Positions 34,608-44,812 of a stretch of 64,000 nucleotides of DNA are shown here, one piece after another. Below the pieces are notes generated by a model. It did no database searches. It was not told where the DNA came from and saw only the letters and a program-made list of their open reading frames with translations. A program made the translations under genes and the position numbers. Location: contig NZ_JACYMM010000009.1 in the NCBI RefSeq assembly GCF_020858115.1, positions 205,758 to 269,757 of the forward strand, given 5' to 3'. The DNA comes from Janthinobacterium sp. FW305-129 (GTDB lineage Bacteria; Pseudomonadota; Gammaproteobacteria; Burkholderiales; Burkholderiaceae_D). The stretch's first letter is position 1. Each line of letters opens with the position of its first letter.

Positions 34608-35168
34608 ATGAGCTACCTGGATCGCGACATCCTGGGCATGTACCGCAACCACGACGGCCCCGGGCCGGCCCTGATGGGCGCCGATACCCTGATCGGGGAC
34701 GAAGTCTACAATCACAACGACGAGGAATTGGGCGATATCAAGGAAATCATGCTCGACATGCGCACGGGCCAGATCGCCTATGCCGTGCTGTCCTTCGGCG
34801 GCATCCTGGGCATGGGCGACAAATTGTTTGCCGTGCCCTGGGAACGCCTGACGCTGGACACCGTCAACAAGCGCTTCCTGCTGAACGTGGACAAAAGCCA
34901 GCTGAAAGACGCGCCCGGCTTCGACAAGAACAACTGGCCCGACATGGGCAGCGACGCCTGGAACCAGCAGATGGAAGCCTTCTATGGCAGCGGCACGCGC
35001 TACGGCAGCATGGCGGGCAGCCGCATGCCATCCGGCAGCGACCTGCGCGGCGGCGCCAGCCTGCAATCGGGCAGCGAAGGCAGCATGTCCGGCACCTCCA
35101 TGAGCGGCAGCCGCGCCGGCACGGGCAGCCAGAGCGGCTCGCGCTCATCACTCAGCGACGATGAATAG
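34608..35168 (+). CDS. PRC-barrel domain protein with Ser/Gly-rich tail
   Basis: 186 residues, preceded by GAGGAGAGAACACC. The PRC-barrel (about 22-105) has TLIGDEVYNHNDEELGDIKE and IAYAVLSFGGILGMGDKLFA, followed by VPWERLTLDTVNKRFLLNV and FDKNNWPDM. The last 60 residues are a low-complexity Ser/Gly/Met tail (SMSGTSMSGSRAGTGSQSGS). PRC-barrel proteins of this kind are often stress-related and soluble; no precise role is known. It is divergent from the esterase gene. Confidence 0.85.
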   Translation: MSYLDRDILGMYRNHDGPGPALMGADTLIGDEVYNHNDEELGDIKEIMLDMRTGQIAYAVLSFGGILGMGDKLFAVPWERLTLDTVNKRFLLNVDKSQLKDAPGFDKNNWPDMGSDAWNQQMEAFYGSGTRYGSMAGSRMPSGSDLRGGASLQSGSEGSMSGTSMSGSRAGTGSQSGSRSSLSDDE

Positions 35169-35217
35169 GATAAACGAAGGTGGGATTAGCTACATTGCTG
35201 ACCATCGTTAGCGTCAC

Positions 35218-35243
35218 GGCGCCTCTAGGTTTATAGAGGTGCC
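35218..35243. terminator. Hairpin between convergent PRC-barrel and hrpA genes
   Basis: GGCGCCTCTA / TAGAGGTGCC, a 10-bp stem with one G-T pair and a 6-base loop, one base from the hrpA stop codon. There is no clear T-tract. Confidence 0.45.
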
Positions 35244-35244
35244 A

Positions 35245-38200
35245 TCACCGCTGCATGGATTCCCATACCTTCTGCTGCCGCTTGGCAGACACCGGCATCG
35301 GCGTGCGCAACTCCTGCGCAAACAGCGACACGCGCAGCTCTTCCAGCATCCAGCGGAAGTCGACCAGTTTCGGATCCGTGTTCTTGCCGGCCTGGCGGTC
35401 CTTGGCCTGGCGCAAGTACGGCGCGGCCGCCGATTGCCATTCGGCCATCAACTTGGTGTCGCGGGCGGGATCGGCGCGCAGTTTTTCCAGGCGCACATTG
35501 ATCGCCTTCAGATAGCGGGGGAAATGCGCGAGTTGCGTGTACTCGTTTTCCGTCAGGAAACGTTTATGCACGAGGCCCTGCAGCTGCGCCTGGATATCGG
35601 ATGCGGCCGCGGCAGGAATATTTTGCAGGCGCTTCGGCAAGCCGTGGAATTCCGTCAGCACTTGCGACAGCAAACGGGCGATTTCATTGACCAGCAAGAC
35701 CAGGCGCGACTTGCCTTCCGCCTGCCGCTTGGCGAACGAGGCGGCGTCCAGCGGCAGCGGATCTTGCAAGCAGGCAATATCGAGCGCCTTGTTGATGATT
35801 TGCTCGCGCAGCTCTTCCTGCGAGCCCAGAGCCATGAATTGCATGCCCATCTGCTGTAAACCAGGAATGCTTTTCTCGACGTACTTGATCTGCTCCTTCA
35901 TCTGCAGCGCAAATAAACGGCGCAAACCGACCTTGTGCGTACGGGCGGCCACGGTCGGGTCGTCGAACACTTCCAGGTCGCAATGCGTGCCCTTGTCGAC
36001 CAGGGCGGGGAAACCGATCAGTGTCAGCTTGCCCTGCACGATTTCCAGCAGCTCCGGCAGCTCGCCGAAGGTCCAGGCCGTCAAACCCATGTGCTGCGAG
36101 ACGGTGGCATTCGGGGATGCCGGGGCCGGGGCAGCGCCCCTGGCCGGCGCGCCACCCTTGCCGGCCGCCGCGTTGGCGGCGCCCTGCGCTTGCGCCTGCA
36201 GCCGCGACGCCACCTGCGCGCCCGCCACCTTGGCGCCGGGCGTACCCGTGCCCGAGACGCCCGACACTTCGGCCAGCTTCTGGAAACTCTGGCGCGCCTG
36301 GCCGCCGAATTCCGCCTGCAGGGTGGCCAGGTTGCGGCCCATGTCCAGCTGGCGGCCATGCTCGTCGATCACCTTGAAATTCATGAAGTGATGGGCAGGC
36401 AGGGTTTCCGGCTTGAAGTCCGTCGTCAGCACATTGATCGTGATTTGCGTGCGGATGTCGAGGATGATGGCATCGATCAGGTCACCGCGGCCAAACACGC
36501 CCGCTTCATGCACGCGCTCGCAGAACTTGGCCGCGTAATCAGGCAGCGGCACGCAGTGGCGGCGCAGCTTTTGCGGCAAGGACTTGAGCAGCAGGTGCAC
36601 TTTTTCCTTCAGCATGCCCGGCACCAGCCATTCGCAACGCTCGCGCGGCAACTGGTTCAGCGCATACAGGGGCACGCTCAAGGTCACGCCATCGCGCACG
36701 CTGCCCGGCTCGAAGTGATACGTGAGGCCCATTTCCAGGCCCGTCACGGACATGGTTTTCGGGAACAGGTCCGTCGTCACGCCGGCCGCCTCGTGGCGCA
36801 TCAGCTCTTCGCGGTTCAGGTACAGCAGCTTCGGATTCTCGCGCGTGGCTTCCTTGTGCCACTTTTCGAAACCGGCGCCATTGCACACGTCCGCCGGCAG
36901 CAACTTGTCGTAGAAGGCGGCGATCAGTTCATCGTCGACCAGCACGTCCAGGCGGCGCGACTTGTGCTCAAGGTTTTCGATATCCTTGATCAGTTTATGG
37001 TTGTGCGCAAAGAACGGCGCGCGCGTGTCGAAGTCGCCGCCGACGAGGGCGTCGCGGATGAAGATTTCGCGCGCTTCCGGCAAGTTGAAGTTGCCGTAAT
37101 TGATGCGGCGCTGGCTGTACACCACCAGTCCATATAAAGTCGCCCGTTCGGACGCCGTCACTTGCGCCGAGCGTTTTTCCCAGCGCGGTTCGCCCCACGA
37201 TTTCTTCAGCAGGTGCTCGCCCACTTTTTCCAGCCACTCGGGCTGGATCTGCGCCACGCAGCGCGCGTACAGCCGCGTCGTGTCGACCAGCTCGGCCGCC
37301 ATGATCCACTTGCCCGGTTTTTTCAGCAGCGAAGAACCAGGCCAGATGTGGAACTTGATGCCGCGCGCGCCCAAATACCCCGCGCCCGGCTCGTCCTCGC
37401 CCTTGAAGCCGATATTGCCCAGCAAGCCAGTCAACAAGGCCATGTGCAGATTATCATAGGTGGCGGGCGCTTCGTTCAGGCGCCAGCCCTGTTCCTTGAC
37501 AATGGTCAACAACTGCGAGTGCACGTCGCGCCATTCGCGCAAGCGCATCTGCGACAGGAAATTCGTGCGGCAATTGTCCTGCAACTGGCGGTTGGTCTTC
37601 TTGTGCTCGATGGCGGATTCGAACCAGCGCCAGATTTTCAAATAGCTCAGGAATTCCGACTTTTCATCGGCAAATTTCTTGTGCGCCTCGTCGGCCGCCT
37701 GCTGGTGCTCCATCGGGCGGTCGCGCGGGTCCTGCACGGACAAAGCGGAAGCGACGATCAGCACTTCCGTCAGGCAGGCGTTATCGAGCGCGGCCAAAAT
37801 CATGCGGCCCACGCGGGGGTCGAGCGGCAGCTTGGCCAGCTTGTTGCCCAGCGGCGTGAGTTTGTTGACTTCATCGACGGCACCGAGTTCCTGCAGCAGT
37901 TGATAACCGTCGGCCACCGCGCGCGCCAGCGGCGGCTCGATGAAGGGGAAGGTTTCCACATCCGTCAGGTGCAGCGACTTCATGCGCAGGATGACGGCCG
38001 CCAGCGAGGAACGCAGGATTTCCGGCTCCGTGAACTTGGGGCGCAGCAAATAATCCTGCTCTTCGTACAGGCGGATGCAGACGCCATCGGCCACGCGGCC
38101 GCAACGGCCGGCGCGCTGGTTGGCGGCCGACTGGGCGATCGGCTCGACCTGCAGCTGCTCGACTTTATTGCGGTAGCTGTAGCGCTTCACGCGCGCCAGG

Positions 38201-39426
38201 CCCGCGTCGACCACATAGCGGATGCCGGGCACCGTCAGCGAGGTTTCCGCCACGTTGGTGGCCAGCACGATGCGGCGCGCATTGCTGGTTTTAAACACGC
38301 GCTCCTGCTCTTCGGCCGACAGGCGGGCGAACAGGGGCAGGATTTCCACGTGCGGCGGATGGTGCTTGCGCAGCGCTTCGGCACAGTCGCGGATTTCGCG
38401 CTCACCCGGCAAGAACACCAGCACGTCGCCCGAGCCGATGCGGCACAGCTCTTCCACGCCATCGACGACGGCGTCCATCAGGTCGCGCTTTTCGCGCGCG
38501 GCAGCCGTTCTCTGGCCGGGCTTGTCCGCGTTCGCGGCACCCGGCATGGCCACCTGCTCGCGTTCCACGGGGCGGTAGCGCACTTCCACCTGGTACAAAC
38601 GGCCCGACACTTCGATCACGGGCGCGGGTTTTTCCGGCGTGCCGAAATGGCGCGCGAAGCGCTCGGCATCGATGGTGGCCGAGGTGATGATGATTTTCAG
38701 ATCGGGCCGGCGCGGCAGCAGCTGTTTCAGATAGCCAAGCAGGAAATCGATGTTCAGGCTGCGTTCGTGCGCTTCATCGATGATGATGGTGTCGTAATTT
38801 TTCAACAACGGGTCGGTCTGCGTCTCGGCCAGCAAGATGCCGTCCGTCATCAGCTTGACGGACGCGCCCTTGGTCAGCGTGTCGGCAAAGCGCACCTTGA
38901 AGCCCACGGTTTCGCCCAGCGGCGTGCCCAGCTCCTGCGCGATGCGCTTGGCCGTCGAGGAAGCGGCGATACGCCGCGGCTGCGTGTGGCCGATCAGGCC
39001 CTTCTGCCCCCGTCCCAGTTCCAGGCAAATCTTCGGCAATTGGGTCGTCTTGCCGGAACCCGTCTCGCCCGAGACGATGATGACCTGGTTGTCCATCAGG
39101 GCCTTGGCGATTTCTTCGCGCCGGCCCGAGACGGGCAAGTCTTCCGGATACGTAATCGGCGGCAGCGGATTGCGGAAAGCCTTTTCCGCTTCGCGCGCGG
39201 CACGGGCCGCGTCGCGGCTTTCCTGCCCCTCGCGCGGCGGACGCGGCGCGCGCTGCTGCTGTTGCTGTTTCTGCTGTTCCGCGCGCGGCGATTGCTGCCT
39301 TTGCTGGCTCACGGGCGGGCGTGATCGGCCTTGCGCAGGCGTGGCGGCAGGCATGGCAACATCCCCGCTGGCGGGCACATTTGCAACGGTGGAAGGAGGG
39401 GAAGACTTATTGCTGGCTGAAGACAT
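35245..39426 (-). CDS. hrpA: ATP-dependent RNA helicase HrpA
   Basis: 1393 residues, normal to long for HrpA. A Gln/Arg/Ser-rich N-terminal tail (about 1-80) precedes the DEAH helicase core: VSGETGSGKTTQLPKICLEL (Walker A), TQPRRIAASSTAKRIAQELG, IIIDEAHERSLNIDFLLGYL, ITSATIDAERFARHF, and motif VI QRAGRCGRVADGVCIRLY. HA2 and OB-fold regions follow, then the long HrpA-specific C-terminal domain. It remodels RNA and is linked to rescue of stalled ribosomes and mRNA processing in E. coli. An Ala-rich insertion lies near residue 1090. The gene is divergent from argA with under 60 bases between starts. Confidence 0.96.
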   Translation of the reverse strand: MSSASNKSSPPSTVANVPASGDVAMPAATPAQGRSRPPVSQQRQQSPRAEQQKQQQQQRAPRPPREGQESRDAARAAREAEKAFRNPLPPITYPEDLPVSGRREEIAKALMDNQVIIVSGETGSGKTTQLPKICLELGRGQKGLIGHTQPRRIAASSTAKRIAQELGTPLGETVGFKVRFADTLTKGASVKLMTDGILLAETQTDPLLKNYDTIIIDEAHERSLNIDFLLGYLKQLLPRRPDLKIIITSATIDAERFARHFGTPEKPAPVIEVSGRLYQVEVRYRPVEREQVAMPGAANADKPGQRTAAAREKRDLMDAVVDGVEELCRIGSGDVLVFLPGEREIRDCAEALRKHHPPHVEILPLFARLSAEEQERVFKTSNARRIVLATNVAETSLTVPGIRYVVDAGLARVKRYSYRNKVEQLQVEPIAQSAANQRAGRCGRVADGVCIRLYEEQDYLLRPKFTEPEILRSSLAAVILRMKSLHLTDVETFPFIEPPLARAVADGYQLLQELGAVDEVNKLTPLGNKLAKLPLDPRVGRMILAALDNACLTEVLIVASALSVQDPRDRPMEHQQAADEAHKKFADEKSEFLSYLKIWRWFESAIEHKKTNRQLQDNCRTNFLSQMRLREWRDVHSQLLTIVKEQGWRLNEAPATYDNLHMALLTGLLGNIGFKGEDEPGAGYLGARGIKFHIWPGSSLLKKPGKWIMAAELVDTTRLYARCVAQIQPEWLEKVGEHLLKKSWGEPRWEKRSAQVTASERATLYGLVVYSQRRINYGNFNLPEAREIFIRDALVGGDFDTRAPFFAHNHKLIKDIENLEHKSRRLDVLVDDELIAAFYDKLLPADVCNGAGFEKWHKEATRENPKLLYLNREELMRHEAAGVTTDLFPKTMSVTGLEMGLTYHFEPGSVRDGVTLSVPLYALNQLPRERCEWLVPGMLKEKVHLLLKSLPQKLRRHCVPLPDYAAKFCERVHEAGVFGRGDLIDAIILDIRTQITINVLTTDFKPETLPAHHFMNFKVIDEHGRQLDMGRNLATLQAEFGGQARQSFQKLAEVSGVSGTGTPGAKVAGAQVASRLQAQAQGAANAAAGKGGAPARGAAPAPASPNATVSQHMGLTAWTFGELPELLEIVQGKLTLIGFPALVDKGTHCDLEVFDDPTVAARTHKVGLRRLFALQMKEQIKYVEKSIPGLQQMGMQFMALGSQEELREQIINKALDIACLQDPLPLDAASFAKRQAEGKSRLVLLVNEIARLLSQVLTEFHGLPKRLQNIPAAAASDIQAQLQGLVHKRFLTENEYTQLAHFPRYLKAINVRLEKLRADPARDTKLMAEWQSAAAPYLRQAKDRQAGKNTDPKLVDFRWMLEELRVSLFAQELRTPMPVSAKRQQKVWESMQR

Positions 39427-39469
39427 TGTTTTTTACAGGTATTTTAAGCGCGCACATCGCGCAGCGAAT

Positions 39470-39475
39470 TATAAT
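39470..39475 (+). promoter_or_regulatory. TATAAT -10 element at the argA start
   Basis: A perfect TATAAT ends seven bases before the ATG at 39483, so transcription would begin at or next to the start codon. No good -35 lies 16-18 bases upstream, which lowers confidence. Confidence 0.42.
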
Positions 39476-39482
39476 GCGCTTA

Positions 39483-40793
39483 ATGGAAAACCCTACCCAA
39501 TTCGTCCAATGGCTGCGCTCCGTCGCGCCCTACATCCACGCCTTTCGCGGCAAGACCTTCGTGGTCGCCTTCCCCGGTGAACTCGTCAGCGCCGGGGCGC
39601 TGCAGGTGCTGGCCCATGATTTGTCCCTGCTGCATGCGCTGGACATCAATGTCACCGTCGTCTACGGCTCGCGGCCGCAGGTGGCGGAACAACTGGCGCT
39701 GCGTAACGTCGAAGGCCGTTTTCACAACGGCGTGCGCATCACGGATATCGCCGCGCTGGAATGCGCCAAGGAAGCGGCCGGCGAGCTGCGCCTCGATATC
39801 GAGGCCGCGTTCAGCCAGGGCTTGCCGAACACGCCCATGTCGCATGCGGCCATCCGTATCATTTCCGGCAACTTCATCACGGCGCGCCCGCTGGGCGTGA
39901 TCGATGGCGTGGACCTGGAGCTGACGGGCATCACGCGCAAGGTCGACGCCGAAACCATCCACTCCATCCTCGGTTCGGACGGCCTGGTGCTGCTCTCGCC
40001 GCTGGGCTTCTCGCCGACGGGCGAAGCGTTTAATCTGACCATGGAAGACGTGGCGTGCAGCGCCGCCATCGCCCTGCACGCGGACAAGCTGATTTTCATT
40101 ACCGAAACGCCGATGATGGAAGACGCCACGGGCGTGGAAATCCGCGAACTGTCGTCGCACCAGGCCGAAGCCGTGCTGATGGCCGGCTTCCTGCCCGACG
40201 CCACGGCGTTTTACCTGAAACATTGCGTCAAGGCATGCCACAACGGCGTCGAGCGCTCGCACATCGTACCGTTCTCGATGGACGGTTCGGCCCTGCTGGA
40301 ATTGTTCACCCATGATGGCGTGGGCACCATGATCAGCCACGAAAACCTGGAAAGCCTGCGCCAGGCCACCATCGAGGACGTGGGCGGCATCATCAAACTG
40401 ATCGAACCGCTGGAAGCGGACGGCACTTTGGTGAAGCGGGGCCGCGAGCTGATCGAACGCGAAATCGATTACTTCTCCGTCATCGAGCATGACGGCGTGA
40501 TCTTCGGCTGCGCCGCCCTGTACCCGTTCCCGGCGCAAAAAATGGCGGAAATGGCCTGTTTGACCGTCAATCCGGAAGTGCAAGCCCAGGGCGACGGCGA
40601 GCGTATCCTGAAACACATGGAAAACCGCGCGCGCGCCGCCGGCCTGAACAAACTGTTCGTGCTGACCACGCGCACCTCGCACTGGTTCAAGAAACGCGGC
40701 TTCGTGCCGGCCACCGTCGACGACTTGCCGAAGGATCGCCAGCATATGTATAACTGGCAACGCAAATCGCAAGTCCTAATTAAAACCCTGTAA
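39483..40793 (+). CDS. argA: N-acetylglutamate synthase
   Basis: 436 residues from the ATG at 39483 (MENPTQFVQWLRSVAPYIHA); an ATG three codons upstream (39474) is also in frame. An amino-acid-kinase-like domain (about 1-285) has FRGKTFVVAFPGELVSAGAL and VYGSRPQVAEQLALR. A GNAT domain follows (about 290-436), with VNPEVQAQGDGERILKHMEN and HWFKKRGFVPATVDDLP. This is classical ArgA, which acetylates glutamate with acetyl-CoA in the first arginine step and is normally feedback-inhibited by arginine. No Shine-Dalgarno is visible, and a perfect TATAAT sits directly upstream. Confidence 0.95.
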   Translation: MENPTQFVQWLRSVAPYIHAFRGKTFVVAFPGELVSAGALQVLAHDLSLLHALDINVTVVYGSRPQVAEQLALRNVEGRFHNGVRITDIAALECAKEAAGELRLDIEAAFSQGLPNTPMSHAAIRIISGNFITARPLGVIDGVDLELTGITRKVDAETIHSILGSDGLVLLSPLGFSPTGEAFNLTMEDVACSAAIALHADKLIFITETPMMEDATGVEIRELSSHQAEAVLMAGFLPDATAFYLKHCVKACHNGVERSHIVPFSMDGSALLELFTHDGVGTMISHENLESLRQATIEDVGGIIKLIEPLEADGTLVKRGRELIEREIDYFSVIEHDGVIFGCAALYPFPAQKMAEMACLTVNPEVQAQGDGERILKHMENRARAAGLNKLFVLTTRTSHWFKKRGFVPATVDDLPKDRQHMYNWQRKSQVLIKTL

Positions 40794-40799
40794 CACGTG

Positions 40800-40825
40800 A
40801 AAAAGCCCGGCATGCCGGGCTTTTT
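40800..40825. terminator. Bidirectional terminator between argA and kdsA
   Basis: GCCCGGCATGCCGGGC is a perfect 16-base inverted repeat flanked by five A on one side and five T on the other, so it works for both convergent genes. Confidence 0.93.
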
Positions 40826-40855
40826 CTTTGCGCAATATCAATATTTGATAATCAA

Positions 40856-41782
<927 letters not shown>

Positions 41783-41880
41783 CTAGGGCGGCGCAGATCA
41801 AATTTGATCCAGCGCAAGGGCGCGGCAAACGGCGCGTGGCCAGGCCGCGACGGCCCCGCGAGGAGACACGCAAAGTACCT

Positions 41881-41886
41881 TATAAT
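41881..41886 (+). promoter_or_regulatory. -10 element of yggX
   Basis: A perfect TATAAT 34 bases upstream of the yggX ATG. No strong -35 is visible at the expected distance. Confidence 0.45.
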
Positions 41887-41920
41887 CACGCTTTATCTCT
41901 ACACTGATTCAGGAGCACAG

Positions 41921-42193
41921 ATGGCCCGCACGATCCACTGCATCAAACTCAACAAGGAAGCCGAAGGACTGGATTTCCCGCCGTACCCGGGCGAACTGGG
42001 CAAGAAGATTTACGAATCGGTGTCGAAAGAAGCGTGGGCCGCCTGGCTCAAGCACCAGACCATGCTGGTCAATGAAAACCGTTTGAACCTGGCCGACGCG
42101 CGCGCCCGCAAATACCTGGCCACGCAGATGGAAAAGCATTTCTTCGGTGATGGCGCCGATGCGGCCATGGGTTACGTCCCCCCTACCGAGTAA
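41921..42193 (+). CDS. yggX: Probable Fe(2+)-trafficking protein YggX
   Basis: 90 residues from the ATG at 41921, preceded by AGGAG. The whole protein matches the family: [20 protein letters not shown] with its single conserved Cys, [40 protein letters not shown] and the terminal [11 protein letters not shown]. YggX protects iron-sulfur clusters from oxidation and supports iron delivery. The open frame extends upstream but carries no family sequence. Confidence 0.96.
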   Translation: MARTIHCIKLNKEAEGLDFPPYPGELGKKIYESVSKEAWAAWLKHQTMLVNENRLNLADARARKYLATQMEKHFFGDGADAAMGYVPPTE

Positions 42194-42211
42194 GTTTTTC
42201 GCTTTGAATGT

Positions 42212-42231
42212 CCGTGGCCGCCGCGCCACGG
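42212..42231 (+). terminator. Hairpin downstream of yggX
   Basis: CCGTGGC-CGCCGC-GCCACGG, a 7-bp perfect stem 18 bases after the yggX stop. There is no T run, so termination is uncertain. Confidence 0.35.
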
Positions 42232-42369
42232 GTAGCATTCCCCTCCCCGTTTCACGCAGCCTGATGCTGTTTCACGGCTTACCTTCCCCGTTTCGTCGCA
42301 CCCCGCTCGCCGCCCCTGCCGCCGGCTGGCACAGTACGCCATCGACAACCTCATTCCAAGGCGGACACC

Positions 42370-42894
42370 ATGTTGCAGCAAATCTTCAGCCACACTCCCC
42401 TGTATGTCTGGGCCATCCTGGGCTTCCTCGTGTACCGCGGCGTGCTGGCCAGCCGCGCGCGCGAAGTAACCTTGCGCAAGCTGTGCATCATTCCCCTGGT
42501 CATGCTGGCCCTGTCCCTGAGCGGCGTGCATGGCAGCTTCGGCTTGGCCGGCAGCGCGCCATTCGCCTGGGCAATCGGCGCCCTGGCCGGCGCGGCGCTG
42601 GCATGGTCGCTGGTCGATACGCGCAAGATAGTCGCCATTCCCGAACGGGCCAGCGTGCAGCGCCCCGGCAGCTGGGTGCCGTTGACCTTGATGATGAGTA
42701 TCTTCTGCATGAAATATGCTGTCGCCGTGACCCTGGCCATCGCGCCGGCCTACGCCCATGCAATCGGCTTCAGCCTGCCAGTCTGCCTCGCCTATGGCTG
42801 CTTCAGCGGCATCTTCCTCGGTGGCTTGCTGCGCACCGTGGCCGTGTACCGGGCGGCGCAAATGACAAGCGGCCCGCAAGGGGCCGCCGTGTAG
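42370..42894 (+). CDS. DUF6622-like small membrane protein
   Basis: 174 residues with about five hydrophobic segments (near 10-25, 42-58, 62-82, 106-128 and 134-155). The opening MLQQIFSHTPLYVWAILGFL and the REVTLRKLCIIPLVML segment resemble the DUF6622 family. Function is unknown. A ribosome site (AAGGCGG) precedes the ATG. It is convergent with rpiA across a small hairpin. Confidence 0.78.
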   Translation: MLQQIFSHTPLYVWAILGFLVYRGVLASRAREVTLRKLCIIPLVMLALSLSGVHGSFGLAGSAPFAWAIGALAGAALAWSLVDTRKIVAIPERASVQRPGSWVPLTLMMSIFCMKYAVAVTLAIAPAYAHAIGFSLPVCLAYGCFSGIFLGGLLRTVAVYRAAQMTSGPQGAAV

Positions 42895-42907
42895 ATCAGA
42901 TGCAAAC

Positions 42908-42923
42908 GCCGGCGAACGCCGGC
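42908..42923. terminator. Hairpin between convergent DUF6622-like and rpiA genes
   Basis: GCCGGC-GAAC-GCCGGC, a 6-bp perfect stem in the 36-base gap; no T-tract. Confidence 0.4.
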
Positions 42924-42930
42924 TATCGTC

Positions 42931-43608
42931 TTAGTAGGCCAGCGTACGCACGCCTTCCGGCATGCCCAGCAGGCAAACGTTGGCGCCGCGCACGGCGAAC
43001 AGGCCGACGGCGATGACGCCGACGATCTGGTTGATCTGCTGCTCCAGCGCCACCGGGTCGGCAATCTGCAAGCCCACGACGTCGATGATTTCGCCGCCGT
43101 TGTCGGTGATGAATGCTTCGGTGCTGCCGGCCTTCAGGCGCAAGCGGGGCGTGCCGCCCAGCGCGGCCAGCTGGCGCGAGACGGCGGCGCGCGCCATCGG
43201 CACCACTTCCACCGGCAGCGGGAAGGCACCGAGGGTCTCGACCAGTTTGGAGCCGTCGGCGATGCAGACGAACTGTTTCGCTACGGAAGCAACAATCTTC
43301 TCGCGCGTCAATGCCGCGCCGCCGCCCTTGATCATGGCGCCGCTGGCCGTGATTTCATCGGCGCCGTCGATGTAGACGGCGATCGACTCGACGTCGTTGA
43401 GGTCGAAGACGGGAATCCCATGGCCTGCCAGGCGCGCGGCCGTCGCTTCGGACGACGCAACCGTGCCTTTGATGCGGTCCTTGATCTTGGCCAGTTCATC
43501 GATGAAAAAGTTGGCGGTGGAGCCGGTACCGACACCGATGATTTCACCATCGACTACATAGTCAATGGCGGCGCGGGCTACGGCTTGCTTCAATTCGTCT
43601 TGGGTCAT
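42931..43608 (-). CDS. rpiA: Ribose-5-phosphate isomerase A
   Basis: 225 residues. Motifs are [20 protein letters not shown] (phosphate loop), [33 protein letters not shown] with catalytic Asp and Lys residues, and [18 protein letters not shown] at the end. It interconverts ribose 5-phosphate and ribulose 5-phosphate in the pentose phosphate pathway. Its promoter region faces that of the CheY-like gene (divergent, 206 bases apart). Confidence 0.96.
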   Translation of the reverse strand: MTQDELKQAVARAAIDYVVDGEIIGVGTGSTANFFIDELAKIKDRIKGTVASSEATAARLAGHGIPVFDLNDVESIAVYIDGADEITASGAMIKGGGAALTREKIVASVAKQFVCIADGSKLVETLGAFPLPVEVVPMARAAVSRQLAALGGTPRLRLKAGSTEAFITDNGGEIIDVVGLQIADPVALEQQINQIVGVIAVGLFAVRGANVCLLGMPEGVRTLAY

Positions 43609-43814
43609 GGCATTCAGGCTAAAGTGAGGAATGGCGCTATTTTAACGGATTGCCAGCCCGGCCAGCCGGCCATCATGACCGATGGGGCGACTCAATACAA
43701 CAGGCAAACGGGAAAACCTTGCCCTAGGGCAATTGCGCACCCAATTACACTCTATGCCCTCTAAAATATGCGAAAATGGAACGATTGACCGATATGACGT
43801 TTCAGGAATAGCAC

Positions 43815-44183
43815 ATGAATCACAGTAAGCAGGTACTTGTTGTCGATGACAGCCGGGTTTCACGTTTGATGTCGCATCAGTTCATCCTCAGCAAACATGC
43901 CGACTGGCAAGTGATTGAGGCGGCGACGGGTGAGGAAGCCCTGGAAAAAGTCAAGACCGTTACCCCTGTGCTGATACTACTGGATGTCAACATGCCCGGC
44001 ATGGGCGGCATCGCAGCGGCGGAACAATTGCGCGCGCTGTGCCCGCAGACGCACATCATTCTCGTCACGGCCAATGTGCAGAACGCAACCCGCAACCGCG
44101 CCAGCGAAATGAAAGTCGGCTTCATGGAAAAACCGATCACGGAAACGCGCATCCACCAGCTGATCGATTCCCTGGGACTGTGA
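43815..44183 (+). CDS. CheY-like single-domain response regulator
   Basis: 122 residues, receiver domain only: VLVVDDSRVSRLMSHQF (acidic pair), LILLDVNMPGMGG (phospho-acceptor Asp), ILVTANVQNATRN, and GFMEKPITETRI (conserved Lys). With no output domain, it probably acts by protein contact. It is the first gene of a tight three-gene operon: the CheC-like gene begins two bases after its stop, and a diguanylate cyclase follows. Confidence 0.94.
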   Translation: MNHSKQVLVVDDSRVSRLMSHQFILSKHADWQVIEAATGEEALEKVKTVTPVLILLDVNMPGMGGIAAAEQLRALCPQTHIILVTANVQNATRNRASEMKVGFMEKPITETRIHQLIDSLGL

Positions 44184-44185
44184 GC

Positions 44186-44812
44186 ATGGTCAATCTCTCC
44201 GAACTCGAAAACGATGCCTTGGTAGAGATATTCAACATCGGGGTGGGCCATGCGGCGGCGGCCATGAGCGAGATCGTGAATGAAGAAGTCACCATGTCGG
44301 TGCCGTCGATCACCTTCCTGAACCGTGCCGACGCGGCCGCCTTGCTGGGAAGCAAGAAGGATGGCGATCGCATCTGCGGCGTCAGCCAGCATTACGATGG
44401 CGCCTTCGCCACCGAAGCCATCCTGATGTTTCCCGAAGATAAGAGCCTGGAAATCGTGCGCCTGATGGTGGGCGACGCCATGCCGCTGCAGGAACTGACG
44501 GAGATGGAACAGGAAGCGATGAGCGAGATCGGCAACATCATCCTCAATTCCTGCGTCGGAACCCTGGCCAACCTGTTCGACAGCGAACTGCATGGTTCGC
44601 TGCCTCTGTACCACGTGGGCACCAGCGCGGAAATCCTGTCCTCGTTCGGCGGCCAGGATGACGAGGCCGTCGTGCTGATGCTGCATATCGACTTCGTGCT
44701 GTCCAAGCACCAGATCCATGGCTATGTGGCATTCGTGCTCGACCTGTCCGCCTTGCACGACCTGAAGCAGCAGGTCAGCCGCTACCTGGCCAAGGTTCTG
44801 GGACAGGCGTGA
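44186..44812 (+). CDS. CheC-like CheY-phosphatase
   Basis: 208 residues from the ATG at 44186. Two pseudo-symmetric active-site helices are visible: ENDALVEIFNIGVGHAAAAM (E-x-x-N near 16-19) and EMEQEAMSEIGNIILNSCVG (E-x-x-N near 113-116). This is the pattern of CheC/CheX/FliY phosphatases that dephosphorylate CheY. The likely substrate is the CheY-like protein encoded just upstream. No chemoreceptor or CheA genes are in the window. It overlaps the diguanylate cyclase start by four bases. Confidence 0.88.
   Translation: MVNLSELENDALVEIFNIGVGHAAAAMSEIVNEEVTMSVPSITFLNRADAAALLGSKKDGDRICGVSQHYDGAFATEAILMFPEDKSLEIVRLMVGDAMPLQELTEMEQEAMSEIGNIILNSCVGTLANLFDSELHGSLPLYHVGTSAEILSSFGGQDDEAVVLMLHIDFVLSKHQIHGYVAFVLDLSALHDLKQQVSRYLAKVLGQA

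Noticed and set aside
37162-39324. 720-codon plus-strand open frame opposite hrpA
   Set aside because: Antisense shadow of the helicase; composition is His/Gln/Arg-rich without recognisable domains.
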